A stretch of 64,000 nucleotides of DNA, taken from positions 16,492,001-16,556,000 of the forward strand of contig OZ231127.1 in NCBI GenBank assembly GCA_965153355.1, written 5' to 3'. The notes beneath the pieces are model-generated. The model saw only the letters and a program-made list of their open reading frames with translations, ran no database searches and had not been told where the DNA came from. This document shows, in pieces, positions 40,604 to 51,331 of this stretch. The DNA is from Flaccisagitta enflata (Eukaryota > Chaetognatha > Sagittoidea > Aphragmophora). Within the stretch, counting starts at the first letter, position 1. Every line of letters starts with the position of its first letter. The position numbers and the translations under genes are program-made.

Positions 40604-41300
40604 TGTCGTTGAATAGTCTGTCCTTGATAACTTGCATCAAGACATTTGGTCTGTTTTTTTTTCTTTGTTGCTTTTCTTTTATTTTTTATTTTTTTTTTTT
40701 TGTGCTGCAATGTCACGACATCTTCCTTCCTGCAAGTCATTTTTTGATTTTATTTGTCCTGTCTCAAGTAACATTTTTTATTTCGGCTGGCTTTGATTGT
40801 CACCGTCTCTAAACTCGCTGGCGCAATTTCGCATCTTCACCAAACTTGGACTGTCTTGGTTTCGCTTTCGTAACTGGCCAGTTCATCCTTCTCTGTGAGA
40901 CCACGAGTGTTTAAACTGTTTATCTCGGTGTGTGTTGGAGGCAGACAGACAGATAGACAGACAGAACAGATGGACAAACATTCGGGATGGATCTACAATG
41001 GATTTGTAGTCGAAGGGAGAGGGAGAGTATAAAGGGAAAACTTTGGGGAAAGCACATTTTTCATTATTTTTCCGCGCCATCTCGTCGGCTTAATCAGAAT
41101 TCAACATGGGAAAATAGTAAAATGATGAAAAATGATTAAATGGATTGTCAAATGGTATTAGAGCCTAAGCTGGAAGAAAAAGAAATGGGGAAAGCGCGAA
41201 AGGATTCAAGGAATACATTTATAATTCATATGAATACACGAGCAGCCGGGTTTAAAAAGATGACTGTGGATCGTGTGGTTCATGCTCATGAAACAGTTTC

Positions 41301-41518
41301 TTTTTAGTCGCGTGCACGCGACTCTACAACCCGCTTTGTCCGTCGGTCGGTTGGTCGGTTGGTCGGTCGGTTGGTCGGTCGGTCGGTTGGTCACACTTTA
41401 CTTTTTTTATGATTTTATTTCTTTGACCTCACTGCTCCTGCCCAAATGGTCTGGTGACCTCAAATATGGCCCCTGCCCACCCGCACGCGACTTCGGTAGC
41501 CGTGTATCCGGCCTTGTT
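41301..41518 (+). mobile_element. F2 element, AGTCGCGTGCACGCGACT type
   Basis: A perfect head hairpin AGTCGCGTGCACGCGACT, CTACAACCCGCTTTGTCC, GGTCGGTTGGTC tract, CTGCTCCTGCCCAAATGG, CACCCGCACGCGACTTCGG and GCCGTGTATCCGGCC then TTGTT. Confidence 0.92.
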
Positions 41519-41529
41519 TAAATTCAAGT

Positions 41530-41748
41530 CTCATCTGCTAAGCGACTATATAAGAAGCTGTGTCCCTTGGTATGTCTGTATGTCTGTATGTACGTAACGC
41601 GGAATTTTTGATGAGGCAAAATCGACTGAAATGATGATTTCTGAGCATTACGATCCCTGCTCAGCCACACAAGAGCCCCAGTCCAAACACATACTTCCCC
41701 TGCCCACCCACCAGCAACTACTTATTGGCCGGGTTTCCGGACTTATTT
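41530..41748 (+). mobile_element. F2b element
   Basis: CTGCTAAGCGACTATATAAG, GTGTCCCTTGG, TATGTCTG tract, GAGGCAAAATCGACTGAAA, CCCCTGCCCACCCACC, ATTGGCCGGGTTTCCGGAC. Relative of 11357-11600. Confidence 0.8.
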
Positions 41749-41808
41749 TTTAAAATCGTTGATTTTTTTTCTCATCCCTTTTTTCCTTTTCTTCCCCTTG
41801 ATATTCAG

Positions 41809-42029
41809 ACGTGACGTATCATTTCCCGGGCCGGCGGCAACTGGAAATAGAAAAAGAATCTACACACAGCATCGTCACTGGTACAGGCGTCGTCTTCGGC
41901 ATCTGCTGCAACGGCATCCTAACCGGCATTGGTATCTGCGTCGGCATCTTCATGGGCATCATCACCGGCATTGGCATCAGCTCCTTTTTCTCCATCGCCG
42001 TCGATGCGTTAACAATCATGTCGCTATAA
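41809..42029 (+). CDS. Probable last exon: Gly-rich transmembrane C-terminus
   Basis: A long pyrimidine tract (41762-41800) ends in GATATTCAG, and the exon starts AC GTG ACG (phase 1). The frame reads VTYHFPGRRQLEIEKESTH, then a hydrophobic Gly-rich stretch (GVVFGICCNGILTGIGICVG and IFMGIITGIGISSFF) and ends ALTIMSL with TAA. This could be one long or two short membrane helices with glycine-zipper spacing. The GGCATC/GGCATT codon pattern is repetitive (GIGI units), so slippage may have shaped it. Upstream exons were not found. Confidence 0.45.
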
Positions 42030-42056
42030 AACCATTATGTCGTCAGCACTGATCTT

Positions 42057-42079
42057 CCTCTCTCTCTCTCTCGCTCTTG

Positions 42080-42165
<86 letters not shown>
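42057..42165. repeat. CT dinucleotide array
   Basis: About 50 CT units with CGCTCTTGCA interruptions near the left end. It starts 28 bp after the stop of the previous exon. Confidence 0.95.
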
Positions 42166-42168
<3 letters not shown>

Positions 42169-42229
42169 GCCACAAGTGACATCCACGTACACATGTCGTC
42201 ATGCCTTCTTCCGGAAATAGCATATTTCT

Positions 42230-42512
42230 ACACGGCATTCCATTCCGTCTGCTTCATAATCTCACCACGTCATCAGGAATAAACTGCATCAAAGTCTCAC
42301 AACATCATCTCGAGTTATCTGCATCAGAATCTCACCACGTCATCTGGAATAAACTGCATCAAAGTCTCACAACATCATCTCGATTTATCTGTGTCATAAT
42401 CTCACAATATCATCTGAAATCAACTGCATCAAAGTCTCACAACATCATCTCGAGTTATGTGCGTCATAATCTGGTCACGTCATCTGGAATAAATTGCATC
42501 AAAGTCTCACAA
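42230..42512. repeat. 70-bp tandem repeat, interrupted by a transposon
   Basis: AAAGTCTCAC recurs at about 42291, 42361, 42431 and 42501, an exact 70-bp period. Each unit contains two related halves (ATCATCTCGAGTTATCTGC and GTCATCTGGAATAAACTGC). The array resumes at 43160. Confidence 0.88.
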
Positions 42513-43159
42513 TAACGGGTGGTCAAAAAAAAAGTGACTTTTTCATTTTCTCATATCTTTTGTAAAAAAAACATTTAAGATAAAATTTCTTTTTTTGCCA
42601 ATAAAATATGGTGCAGGAGAATTTTTTCCATCATTATAATTTTTGTACATTTTTTGTACATTTCAAATTATTTATAATAAACTGATTCTAATTTTGGACC
42701 GCTTTGATTTCTTCTAAAAATTTTCTGTAAAAAAATTGAAATCTTATTATAGATTCACTATCTATAGTTAAGGAAGACTCAAAATCTGATAAAAAATCTA
42801 AGAAAAACTATAAGAATACAAATATATACCAAAACAAAAGATACTTCTAAAAAACATCCATTTGTTTTATACTCAAATCTCTTAAACAAAAGCTTGGAGG
42901 CTTATAGATAATTGTATTTATTTCAGACAGGACCTAATAAACATATTTGTTTCTTAAAAACCACTAATTATCTATATTAAAACTGATTTATGCAAACATT
43001 TTATTTTTTCATATTTATATACTATTCTGTTTTACAAAACTGAAAAAAATTAAATTTTTTCATACATTTTATTTCATTTTTAAAATATTAACTCAAAAAA
43101 AATTTCAAACTTATTGAAAAAAATTCTAGCTTAGTCACTTTTTTTTTGACCACCCGTTA
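42513..43159. mobile_element. TA-flanked MITE inside the 70-bp array
   Basis: TAACGGGTGGTCAAAAAAAA and TTTTTTTTGACCACCCGTTA are inverted ends (27 bp with AGTGACT/AGTCACT). The interior is very AT-rich with no ORF. Flanking array units fit together once the insert and one TA are removed. Confidence 0.88.
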
Positions 43160-43240
43160 TCATTTGGAGTTATCTGCATCAGCATCTCCTAACATCATCT
43201 AGAACAAAATGTATCAACGTCTCACGATGTCATCTGGAGT
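43160..43240. repeat. Remainder of the 70-bp array
   Basis: TCATTTGGAGTTATCTGCAT, ATCATCTAGAACAAAATG and GTCATCTGGAGT continue the units left of the MITE. Confidence 0.75.
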
Positions 43241-43249
43241 AATATCCCA

Positions 43250-44150
43250 GTGGAACAATTTGAATAAAAGAATCATTTTACTACCATCTCCTTTGGTTTT
43301 TACGACGCAACGCCAGCGGCATTCGCGTATTCTCTCATCTCTGTGTGTGGGCAAAACAATCACGTGGCTAGTTTTCCATGCGTTTTTTTTTTACAATCTC
43401 TCCGCCTCATACTAAATGTAAAATATTTAGCCTCATCCCTGTAAACTCCTCTCCCCAGTTCTACGCGCCTTCAATTTCACGTCTCCCCGTTGCGCAGTGA
43501 AAACGTCGGACATGTTGCATATTGGCCGCTTAAAGACCCGGCCCAAGGATTAGAAAGCGCGATCCCTCATCTTCAAATGGCTACCGAGCGCCGAGAATTG
43601 CGCGCAATCGACCATTAAGCCGTCGCAAATTTATGGATTAAATGGTCTTTCAGTGTAAGAACCGAGGGATTAAAAACGCAAATTTATGGATTAAATGGTC
43701 TTTCAGTGTAAGAACCGAGGGATTAAAAACGCGTACATTTACAGTCAATGGACAAAACCTAATAGGTATATATATCATACTGTTAACTTTGATGCAATTT
43801 ACTGTTTGTAAACAGAATATTGTTTGTGACAATCAGATGTTGAAATGACAGACAGTTGTAATGGACAAAATCTTGTTTGCAATAATTGGTTGTTTCAGCC
43901 AGTTCTAATTTTGTAAGATTACAGCCGGCTGTAATTTCAACCACCAGTTGTTGCATGCAATATTTTGTTTTTCTTCAGTAGGTTGGATCAATGCTAATGG
44001 TATGATATATACACCTATTATGTTTTGTCCACTGACTATTTAATCGATTCGGGAATGTAGATATATAACGAGTTTACGCATCAACGCTAGTTCTGGAATA
44101 TTCACATTCACTTCCTAGATGAGATTTCTTGTCTTGCAACATAACATAAC
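43250..44150. other. Unique DNA with a 49-bp direct repeat
   Basis: A unit (AAATTTATGGATTAAATGG .. GGGATTAAAAACGC) occurs twice in tandem at about 43627-43677 and 43678-43732. ACAAAACCTAATAGGTATAT near 43753 mirrors ATATACACCTATTATGTTTTGT near 44008, so 43740-44035 may be another TIR element (CAGTCAATGGACAAAACC / ..GTTTTGTCCACTGACTA). Confidence 0.5.
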
Positions 44151-44155
44151 TCGTC

Positions 44156-44168
44156 CAACAACAACAGC

Positions 44169-44253
<85 letters not shown>
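44156..44253. repeat. AAC triplet array
   Basis: About 30 AAC units. Confidence 0.95.
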
Positions 44254-44254
<1 letters not shown>

Positions 44255-44285
44255 AAATAACAACAACATCGCTTATTCTTTCCTT

Positions 44286-44446
<161 letters not shown>

Positions 44447-45109
44447 GCTCGTTCGGATATTTGGCCCAGTTACGACGTCATTCCGTCTTTCAGATATGGC
44501 AACAACCATATTGCGTTTTCGTTTTCTTCAAAATTTGACGCCTGGAGGGTCAACGTCATCTCTCGGTGTTTTTAGGATCGAACAGCGCATCTGGTAGTCG
44601 TACAATTCTGGGTGTACGTCCTGATTTTTAAAACATTCCAAATTCTACGACAACGACGCCTCGTTGATAGTTTGGTGAACAGTTCAATGAACAGATTTAC
44701 GAATACTTCAGACAACGCCACGCATAGAAATGCAAATGCGGCACTCTTTGTAACAATGAAAACTGATTTCCTATTTCCAGTCCTGAAATAAAAAGAATTC
44801 AGAAAAAAAAAAACATATAAAATCTCCTCCTGCTAAATATCGTCACTGTTTGGTCCTTTCTTCATTTATTTTCGTGTTTGATGTTTGATTGTTTGTTCAA
44901 TGTCCAGTGGACAGTGGACATCCAAATGTCTCTTCGTACTCATCAGTGGATATCCTATTATCCATGTTTAAAGCATTTTGTAAGAAAGTTAACGCCGTTC
45001 TTATTGCCGTATCTAAAGCAACGATAGAAAAGTCATAATTCTACGCCATTTAACCCGAACTCTTTCCATCGATAAGCGCGCAAGCTGCTGACGCGACGAC
45101 ACAACATCA

Positions 45110-45330
45110 CTTTTGACGCTTCTGATGGCAGCATAACGTCACTTTGACGTTACTGATGGCGTTATAATGTAACCTTGACGCTACTGATGGCATCATAATG
45201 TCACTGCTGCAACTGATAACATCATAACATCACTTTGATGCTACTAATGGCGTCAAAACGTCACTTTTGACAATACTAATGTTGTCAAAACGGCACTCTG
45301 AGGTGAATGATGGCGTCGAAACGTCATAAG
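45110..45330. repeat. About 30-bp minisatellite (GACGCTACTGATGGCATCAT)
   Basis: Seven imperfect units carrying CGTCACTTTGACG. It runs into the candidate membrane exon on its right. Confidence 0.75.
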
Positions 45331-45339
45331 GCGAACTAC

Positions 45340-45477
45340 TTTATTCTCCACTGCGACGGTAATTGCGAGTAATACGACTAACATGAGTATTATGTACATC
45401 ATTGCCACGTATTCGATTCTTCGATGTTGCATCAGAGCAGCTGGCTGTTTCATGGAACTTTCATCTTCCCATTCGAG
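45340..45477 (-). CDS. Candidate membrane-segment exon
   Basis: The minus-strand acceptor AAAACCGCCCTCAG gives CTC GAA TGG in phase 0. The frame reads LEWEDESSMKQPAALMQHR, then a hydrophobic run (YVAMMYIILMLVVLLAITVAV) and ENK before a weak GTAGTT donor. A Met inside could make it a signal-anchor start. Resembles exon E in layout but not in sequence. Confidence 0.35.
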
Positions 45478-45522
45478 CTGAGGGCGGTTTTCTTTTCAAA
45501 GGAGATTTACACTTCCACGCGT

Positions 45523-45909
45523 AATACAACGTGAAGATTGCAAAAGCCGTAAAAAACGGTTAGCACCCCCACCTACAGCTTTGGGCAAAACTTCCACAGG
45601 ATCATATGGGGTATCATTCTGTAGCTTGTTACAGTACAATTTACGCCACCGAGGCGATTTTTTAATTTTGGTCCCGTTCTTGAGAAATTCTACCCCAAAC
45701 ACTGGCGGCGGACACCCCCTTGGGAGGTCAAAAAATCCGCCTTTTGGGGTGTATATCTCTTGAACGGAGGCGAAATTAAAAAATCGCCTCGGTGGCGTAA
45801 ATTGTATTGAGAGAACCTATTGAATGATACCATACACGACCATGTGGCTATGGCAACATGAGCTGCAAGGGGGGGTGCTATACCTTTTTCGTAATCTTCA
45901 CGTTGTATT
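45523..45909. mobile_element. 387-bp foldback element
   Basis: AATACAACGTGAAGATT / AATCTTCACGTTGTATT ends and an internal pair TTTACGCCACCGAGGCGATT / AATCGCCTCGGTGGCGTAAA. The two pairs are separate stems in one structure. No ORF or target duplication is recognised. Confidence 0.8.
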
Positions 45910-46113
45910 CAACGTGCGTGTGTAGATGCTGTGAATTTTGAATTTCATGGATACTGGAAATTAGTAGTGAGGATGAGTCGATATAACTCCTTTACTTGGG
46001 ATGATATATACAAACTAGAGGCGTCTAGATAGAGATGCATAATGTGACGGGCAGATGAACAAGACACGGTATTTGAGTTGGAAAGGGCGATAGTCATAGA
46101 GATGCAGAGAGTG

Positions 46114-46116
<3 letters not shown>

Positions 46117-46172
<56 letters not shown>
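46117..46172. repeat. GA dinucleotide array
   Basis: 28 GA units. Confidence 0.95.
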
Positions 46173-46175
<3 letters not shown>

Positions 46176-46486
46176 AGCACAGATTGTGTCTCTTTAGGAT
46201 CATATCGCGGGGGACCATTTAACTCTCAGCGCTCGAGAGAGAGAGAAAGAGTGAAAGTGAGAGATATATACTTTCCCACGTTCTACCACCAGGGAGCGTT
46301 TATACGTCAGGAAGATGCGGGGATGATGAGGTTCATGTATACACATTATAAACACGTACCCACACGCACGCGCGCACGTTTGCACGTAAAGGTCATGAGT
46401 GTGTGGAAGAGAGTGGTTTGGCGCCGAGGGCAAAAAAGTGGGACCCCAAGATATTGCCATGGCGAGATTTTTGCCAGAGAAATAAG

Positions 46487-46580
<94 letters not shown>
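46487..46580. repeat. AAC triplet array
   Basis: About 31 AAC units. Confidence 0.95.
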
Positions 46581-46799
46581 CTAACTGCGGAATAATTGCC
46601 ATTACTCTGTCCTTTTGGCCTTGACAGCCGTTAATCTCTCTTTAATTGTACGTGTTATCATTTTTTTTTCGCTTTTCGTGGTGAAATTGTTGACTTACGT
46701 GTCACTCCCACTTGTTTTCCTCTCGTCCAACTCAACTTGGCTAATCCTCCTTACGCGCCTCCCGTTCATTCCCATTACCAGTCCTCATCAACTCACTTT

Positions 46800-47245
46800 T
46801 TTTCTTCTTCTTCTTTTTCTTTTTCCTATTCAAATTCCTCTTCTTCAACTCCTTCATCTTCTTCATCTTCTCCTTCTCCGTCTTCTTCATCATCATTTTC
46901 TTCATGTTCGTCTGAATCAATTCTTTCTTCTCCTCTTTATCTTCTTCCTCTCCCTCGTCCTCTTCTTCTTCTCCTACTTCTTTTTCATCTTTTTCTCTTT
47001 GTATCTTCCTCCTACCCCTTCTACTACCCTTCTCCTTTATTTCCGTCTTCATGCCCTTCTTCATCTCCTTCTTCTTCTTCTTCTTCTTCTTCTTCTTCTT
47101 CTTCTTCTTCTTCTTCTTCTTTTTCTTCTCTTTGTATCTCCCTCCTTACCCTTCTACTACCCTTCTCCTTCATCTCCTTCTTCATGCCCTTCTTCATCTC
47201 CTTCTTCTTCTTCTCCCTCTTCTTCATCTTCTTCCTCTTATTCTC
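46800..47245. repeat. TTC-rich pyrimidine tract
   Basis: Nearly pure pyrimidine, with a duplicated block of about 160 bp (CCTACCCCTTCTACTACCCT near 47011 and 47151). The long Ser-, Leu- and Phe-rich reading frames here are artefacts of composition. Confidence 0.9.
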
Positions 47246-47861
47246 CTTTTTGGGCAGCGGCCCCAAAGGGGCCGATGACCTATGCTTTCACATATGCAGA
47301 AATTTCTCCTTCTCCTCCTCCTCCATCTTCTTCGTCCCCCCCCCCCCCTTGGAGACCATATTCCAGCATCGAGGCCCAACTCCTAGCCTCGAGGCCCAAA
47401 TCCCAGCCTTGAGGCTCAGATCCCAGCCTCGAGGCTCAAATCCCAGGTTTAAGGCTCAAATCCCAGGCTCAAGGCTCAAATCCCAGGCTCGAGGCTCAAA
47501 TCCCAGGCTCTAGGCTCAAATCCCAGCCTCGAGGCTCAAATCCCAGCCTCGAGGCTCAAATCCCAGCATTCGAGGCTCAAATCCCAGCCTCGAGGCTCAA
47601 ATCCCCGCCTCGAGGCTCAAATCCCAGCCTCTAGGCTCAAATCCCAGCCTCGAGGCTTAAATCCCAGCATTGAAGCTCAAATCCCAGCCATGAAGCTCAA
47701 ATCCCAGCCTCCAGGCTCAAATCCAAGCCTCCAGGTTCAAATCCCAGCCTCCAGGCTCAAATAAAATTAGCAAAGGTCATCGGCCCCTTCAGGGCCGCTG
47801 CCCCACTAACCATCTCATACCCACATACACTCATATAGGGGCATCGGGTACCGCTGACCAA
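47246..47861 (-). mobile_element. F1 element with the largest, cleanest array
   Basis: TTTTTGGGCAGCGGCCCCAA, GATGACCTATGCTTTCACAT, C-run, then about twenty 20-bp units (AAATCCCAGCCTCGAGGCTC), GGTCATCGGCCCCTTCAGGG, stem GCCCC/GGGGC and GGGTACCGCTGACC. The head tip beyond GACC is replaced by other sequence. Confidence 0.9.
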
Positions 47862-47875
47862 TGCCTGGCGGGACT

Positions 47876-48110
47876 TGGGTCCCGAGGTCCCGACATGCCG
47901 GGACATCACCTTGTCCCGAGATCCCGGGACCTGATGCACATCCCGGCCCTCTGGCTACTCCTCCTCCTCCTTCTCCTCCTCCTCCTCCTCCTCCTCCGAG
48001 TGAGGGCCATGGACATTAGGAGAGTTTGAGAGCTCTCTGAGAGTTGGAGAGCTCTCCTGGCACTCTCGGAGACTTTGAGAGCTCTCCAACCGCCTGGAGA
48101 GCTCTCCGCA
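47876..48110. repeat. Two short palindrome-rich arrays
   Basis: 47876-47945 repeats TCCCGAGATCCCGGGAC-type units. 48025-48110 repeats GAGAGCTCTC, a 10-bp palindrome, about six times at irregular spacing. Confidence 0.7.
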
Positions 48111-48418
48111 GATGAGGCTTGAACCACCGTTATCAAATCATTCGTTTACAGTTATTTTTTTACCATGGATTCATCTGCCAATTTTCTATTGTTTAGCACG
48201 TTGATAGTCTCAAAATATCACTACTCTCTAAAGACTGACATTGTCTTGGTTCAAGCGTCTGTCCATGTTTTTTTTTGCACAAATTTCTCCGGAATTTTTC
48301 ATTATCTTTTTTTTTCTTATTATGTCAGTTTAAGTTTCTTTCTTTGTCTGCCATTCTTTTTGCTACCTGTTCTGTCCGTTTGCCTCCAAATGTATTTGTT
48401 TGTCTTTCGTGTGTATTT

Positions 48419-48419
<1 letters not shown>

Positions 48420-48501
<82 letters not shown>

Positions 48502-48519
48502 TGTGTGTGTGTGTGTGTG
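48420..48519. repeat. GT dinucleotide array
   Basis: About 50 GT units. ATGGATTCATCTGC occurs on both sides (48163 and 48522). Confidence 0.95.
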
Positions 48520-48599
48520 TAATGGATTCATCTGCAACAACAACAGTCAGTTGGTGACTAAAATTGAAACATTCATTCAAGCTGACATTACAATGAAAG

Positions 48600-48730
48600 C
48601 AAGGCCGGATACATGGCAATCCAGTAGCGTAGGGTTGGGCGGAAGCAGTAATGCAAGAACTGCTTGGAATTCAAACATGTTACATACCGACTGACACGGC
48701 AAGTTCTAGAGTTGCATGTCCGCAACTGAA
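48600..48730 (-). mobile_element. F2 element, compact
   Basis: GCAAGGCCGGATACATGGCA, ATCCAGTAGCGTAGGGTTGG, GCTTGGAATTCAAACATG, CGGCAAGTTCTAGAGTTGC and TCCGCAACTGAAAAA. The central tract is almost absent. Confidence 0.82.
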
Positions 48731-48913
48731 AAAGTATAAGATGAAGAAAAAAAATTAGCAGGGTTATGAGAGGACATCTCCTAACATTAAATGAACAGTA
48801 AATATACTAAAAACATTTGGAAATCAAGAGATGCACTTGAAGAAAAAATATATTTGTAATGGAAGACATGAATCCATACCCTCAAAACAACAACAAAAAC
48901 AACAATGAATCTA

Positions 48914-49408
48914 GGGTCACCTACCAGCGGCGCTGACCATCTAACGCTTTTGCGACTATTCTTCTTCCTTTTATTCTCCCTCTTCTTCTCCTTCTTCTTC
49001 TTCTTCTTCTTCTTCTTCTTCTTCTTCTTCTTCTTCTTCTTCTTCTTTTTCTTTTTCTTCTTCTTCTTCTTCTTCTTTTCTTCTTCTTCTTCTTTTCTTC
49101 TTCTTCTTTTTATTCTTCTTCTTCTTCTTTTTTTTCTTCTTCTTCTTCGTTTTAGTCGCGTGCTACGCGACTCTACACCCCGCTATGTCGGTCCGTTGGT
49201 TGGTCGGTCGGTTGGTCGGTTGGTCCCCTTTTTACTTTCTTGGCGTTTTTGAGCTTTTTGAGCATACGGCTCCTGCCCAGATGCCCTGGTGACCTTCTCC
49301 AGCACTGCTCCTGCCCACCCGCACGCGACTAGGGTAGCCGTGTATCCGGCCTTGTTTTTCTCTTCTTCTTCTTCTTCTTCTCTTTTCACTTCTTCTTCTC
49401 TTTTCACT

Positions 49409-49452
<44 letters not shown>

Positions 49453-49728
49453 TTTCTCTTCTTCTTTCTCTTTTTCTTCCTCTTCTTCTTCTTCTTCTTT
49501 CTCTTCTTCTTTTTCTTTTTCTTTTTCTTTTTCTTTCTTCTTCTTCTGCCCACCCGCACGCGACTAGGGTAGCCGTGTATCCGGCCTTGTTTTTCTCTTC
49601 TTCTTCTTCTTCTTCTCTTTTCACTTCTTCTTCCTCTTCTTCTTCTTCTTTTTTCTCTTCTTCTTCTATGACGTGGCCCAAATTGGGGCCGCTGTATGGG
49701 CCTTAGCGCGGACAGTTATAGCGGCCAT
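48914..49728. mobile_element. Composite unit, copy 1 (F1 head tip, TTC tracts, F2)
   Basis: GGGTCACCTACCAGCGGCGC, the F1 head tip CTAACGCTTTTGCGACTATT, TTC repeats, a complete F2 (AGTCGCGTGCTACGCGACT at 49153 to GGCCTTGTT at 49353), TTC repeats, a second F2 tail (49549-49592), TTC repeats, then GACGTGGCCCAAATTGGGGC and GACAGTTATAGCGGCCAT. The same order recurs at 57454. Confidence 0.85.
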
Positions 49729-50035
49729 AAAGTTATAACATTTTCTTTTCTTTACCTCATAAAGAATAAAAAACAACAACGTTACAAGGAGGGAGTTTTA
49801 TTGGACTTAAAGCGGCTGTTGTTCTGTTTCCGCTAGCTGGCCCTTCAACATTCTGGATAAGCGCGGATTCTATTACCCTCCCTCCTCTCTTTTTCTTCCT
49901 CTTTCCTTCTTTCCTTTTTTCCTCTTGAATGGAGGAAGCTTCGGTGAGAGATAAACCCACCCTTGTCTACCCTCCGCATACTTCGGTAAATTTGTAGTCA
50001 GTGGAGGAAACGAGTTTGGTACATAATGCTGTGTG

Positions 50036-50040
<5 letters not shown>

Positions 50041-50069
<29 letters not shown>

Positions 50070-50108
50070 TGAGTGAGTGAGTGAGTGAGTGAGTGAGTGA
50101 GTGAGTGA

Positions 50109-50139
<31 letters not shown>

Positions 50140-50141
50140 TT
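50041..50141. repeat. GT / GTGA compound array
   Basis: GT units, then about twelve GTGA units, then GT units again. Confidence 0.93.
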
Positions 50142-50261
50142 GGTGTGCGTGTTTCTCTGGTTGTTCGTTTTCGCCAGGGCCTGTTTAAGCACCCTGGTCA
50201 ATGAACTGTCCAACTTAGGTGGTCTTGATTTATGGATCCTCTGATTCCGTTGTAGAATGAA

Positions 50262-50268
50262 AGAAAAA

Positions 50269-50340
<72 letters not shown>

Positions 50341-50343
50341 AAA
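50262..50343. repeat. GAAA tetranucleotide array
   Basis: About 20 GAAA units. Confidence 0.95.
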
Positions 50344-50822
50344 AAGACCAAATGAAAAATGGGTGGTTAAACCGACCAAAAGACACTTCGAGTTATAGTC
50401 ATGTAGCTCGCGATTAAAAAAGTCATAGAACGTGAAGAGAAACCGGTAGCCTAGCCCAGGATTACCAAAAAGTTGCAGATGGGAAGGACACGGAAGAAAT
50501 GTGTTCTTTTGTGCATAACACACTGACAGAAATGAGGAAGACGGATGGATGGACCGATGGATGGACAAATGGATGGACCAACAGGCAGACGGACCGATGT
50601 TTTGCTGGAAAAAGCCTCTCTAAGAATGGCGTATCACAATTGAATAGAGGATTTGAATGCAAGCGCTCAATTATCTTCTCCTTATCCTACTCCTCATTCA
50701 CGACGGAAGCCACCATTGTAATCAAACAAACACAAAAGCTCCTGCAGCATTTAGGAACAAGGTTATGGCAAATTTGTGTGACTCGCCAAATAGGAATGTG
50801 TAGCTGTGAAACAAAAAAAAAA

Positions 50823-51179
50823 CAGGCCTGTACATTCTTGAGTTTCCCCCCCCTCCCCCCGTGGGGGGGGGGGGGAAATCAAAGGATCTGGAGATGGGGA
50901 AAAAAATCAAAGGGGGAAAAAAGAGAAAAAAGGGAAATTTGGGGAAAATATAACTTTTGACAGTACCAAATCATAAAACTCAATTAGTAAAACACAATTT
51001 AGCACTACTTAAACTACTATTTAAACACAATTTAGCACTATTTAAACTACATAGTTTTATTGCTATATGGAAAAGAAAATCATAGATATAAAAACACAAC
51101 GCGACGCGTCGCGGGGAAGAAAATCAAAGGCGGGGGGGGGAGGGGGAAATAAAAAGCGACTCAATTATATACACCCCTG
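50823..51179. mobile_element. hAT-type MITE, second copy
   Basis: CAGGCCTGTACATTCTTGAG and GACTCAATTATATACACCCC then TG. Same order of blocks as 32477-32806 (C-run/G-run stem, GGAAGAAAATCAAAGGC, CGACGCGTCGCGGGG). Flanked by A-runs on both sides, consistent with an 8-A target duplication. Confidence 0.85.
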
Positions 51180-51201
51180 AAAAAAAAGGATGATCAACTT
51201 C

Positions 51202-51331
51202 TTTTTAGTCGCGGACACGCGACTCTTCACCTTGCCGTGTTGGTCGGTAGGTCCTTAGATTGGTCACATTTTTCGGCATTACAGCTCCTGCCCAACCGTC
51301 CGCGACGGTTTGCCGTGTATCCGGCCTTGTT
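51202..51331 (+). mobile_element. F2 element, minimal complete copy (130 bp)
   Basis: TTTTTAGTCGCGGACACGCG, CTTCACCTTGCCGTGTTGG, CAGCTCCTGCCCAACCG, TCCGCGACGGTTTGCC and GTGTATCCGGCCTTGTT. A good type copy for the family. Confidence 0.93.

Noticed and set aside
44485-44578. Possible short exon after CCGTCTTTCAG (MATTILRFRFLQNLTPGG)
   Set aside because: Two frames are open, the frame is only about 33 codons, and no donor or partner was found.
46615-47513. Two long plus-strand open frames over the TTC-rich tract and F1 array
   Set aside because: Both are Leu-, Ser- or Phe-rich translations of simple repeats, open in several frames at once, and run into the F1 minisatellite. No start, splice or domain evidence.
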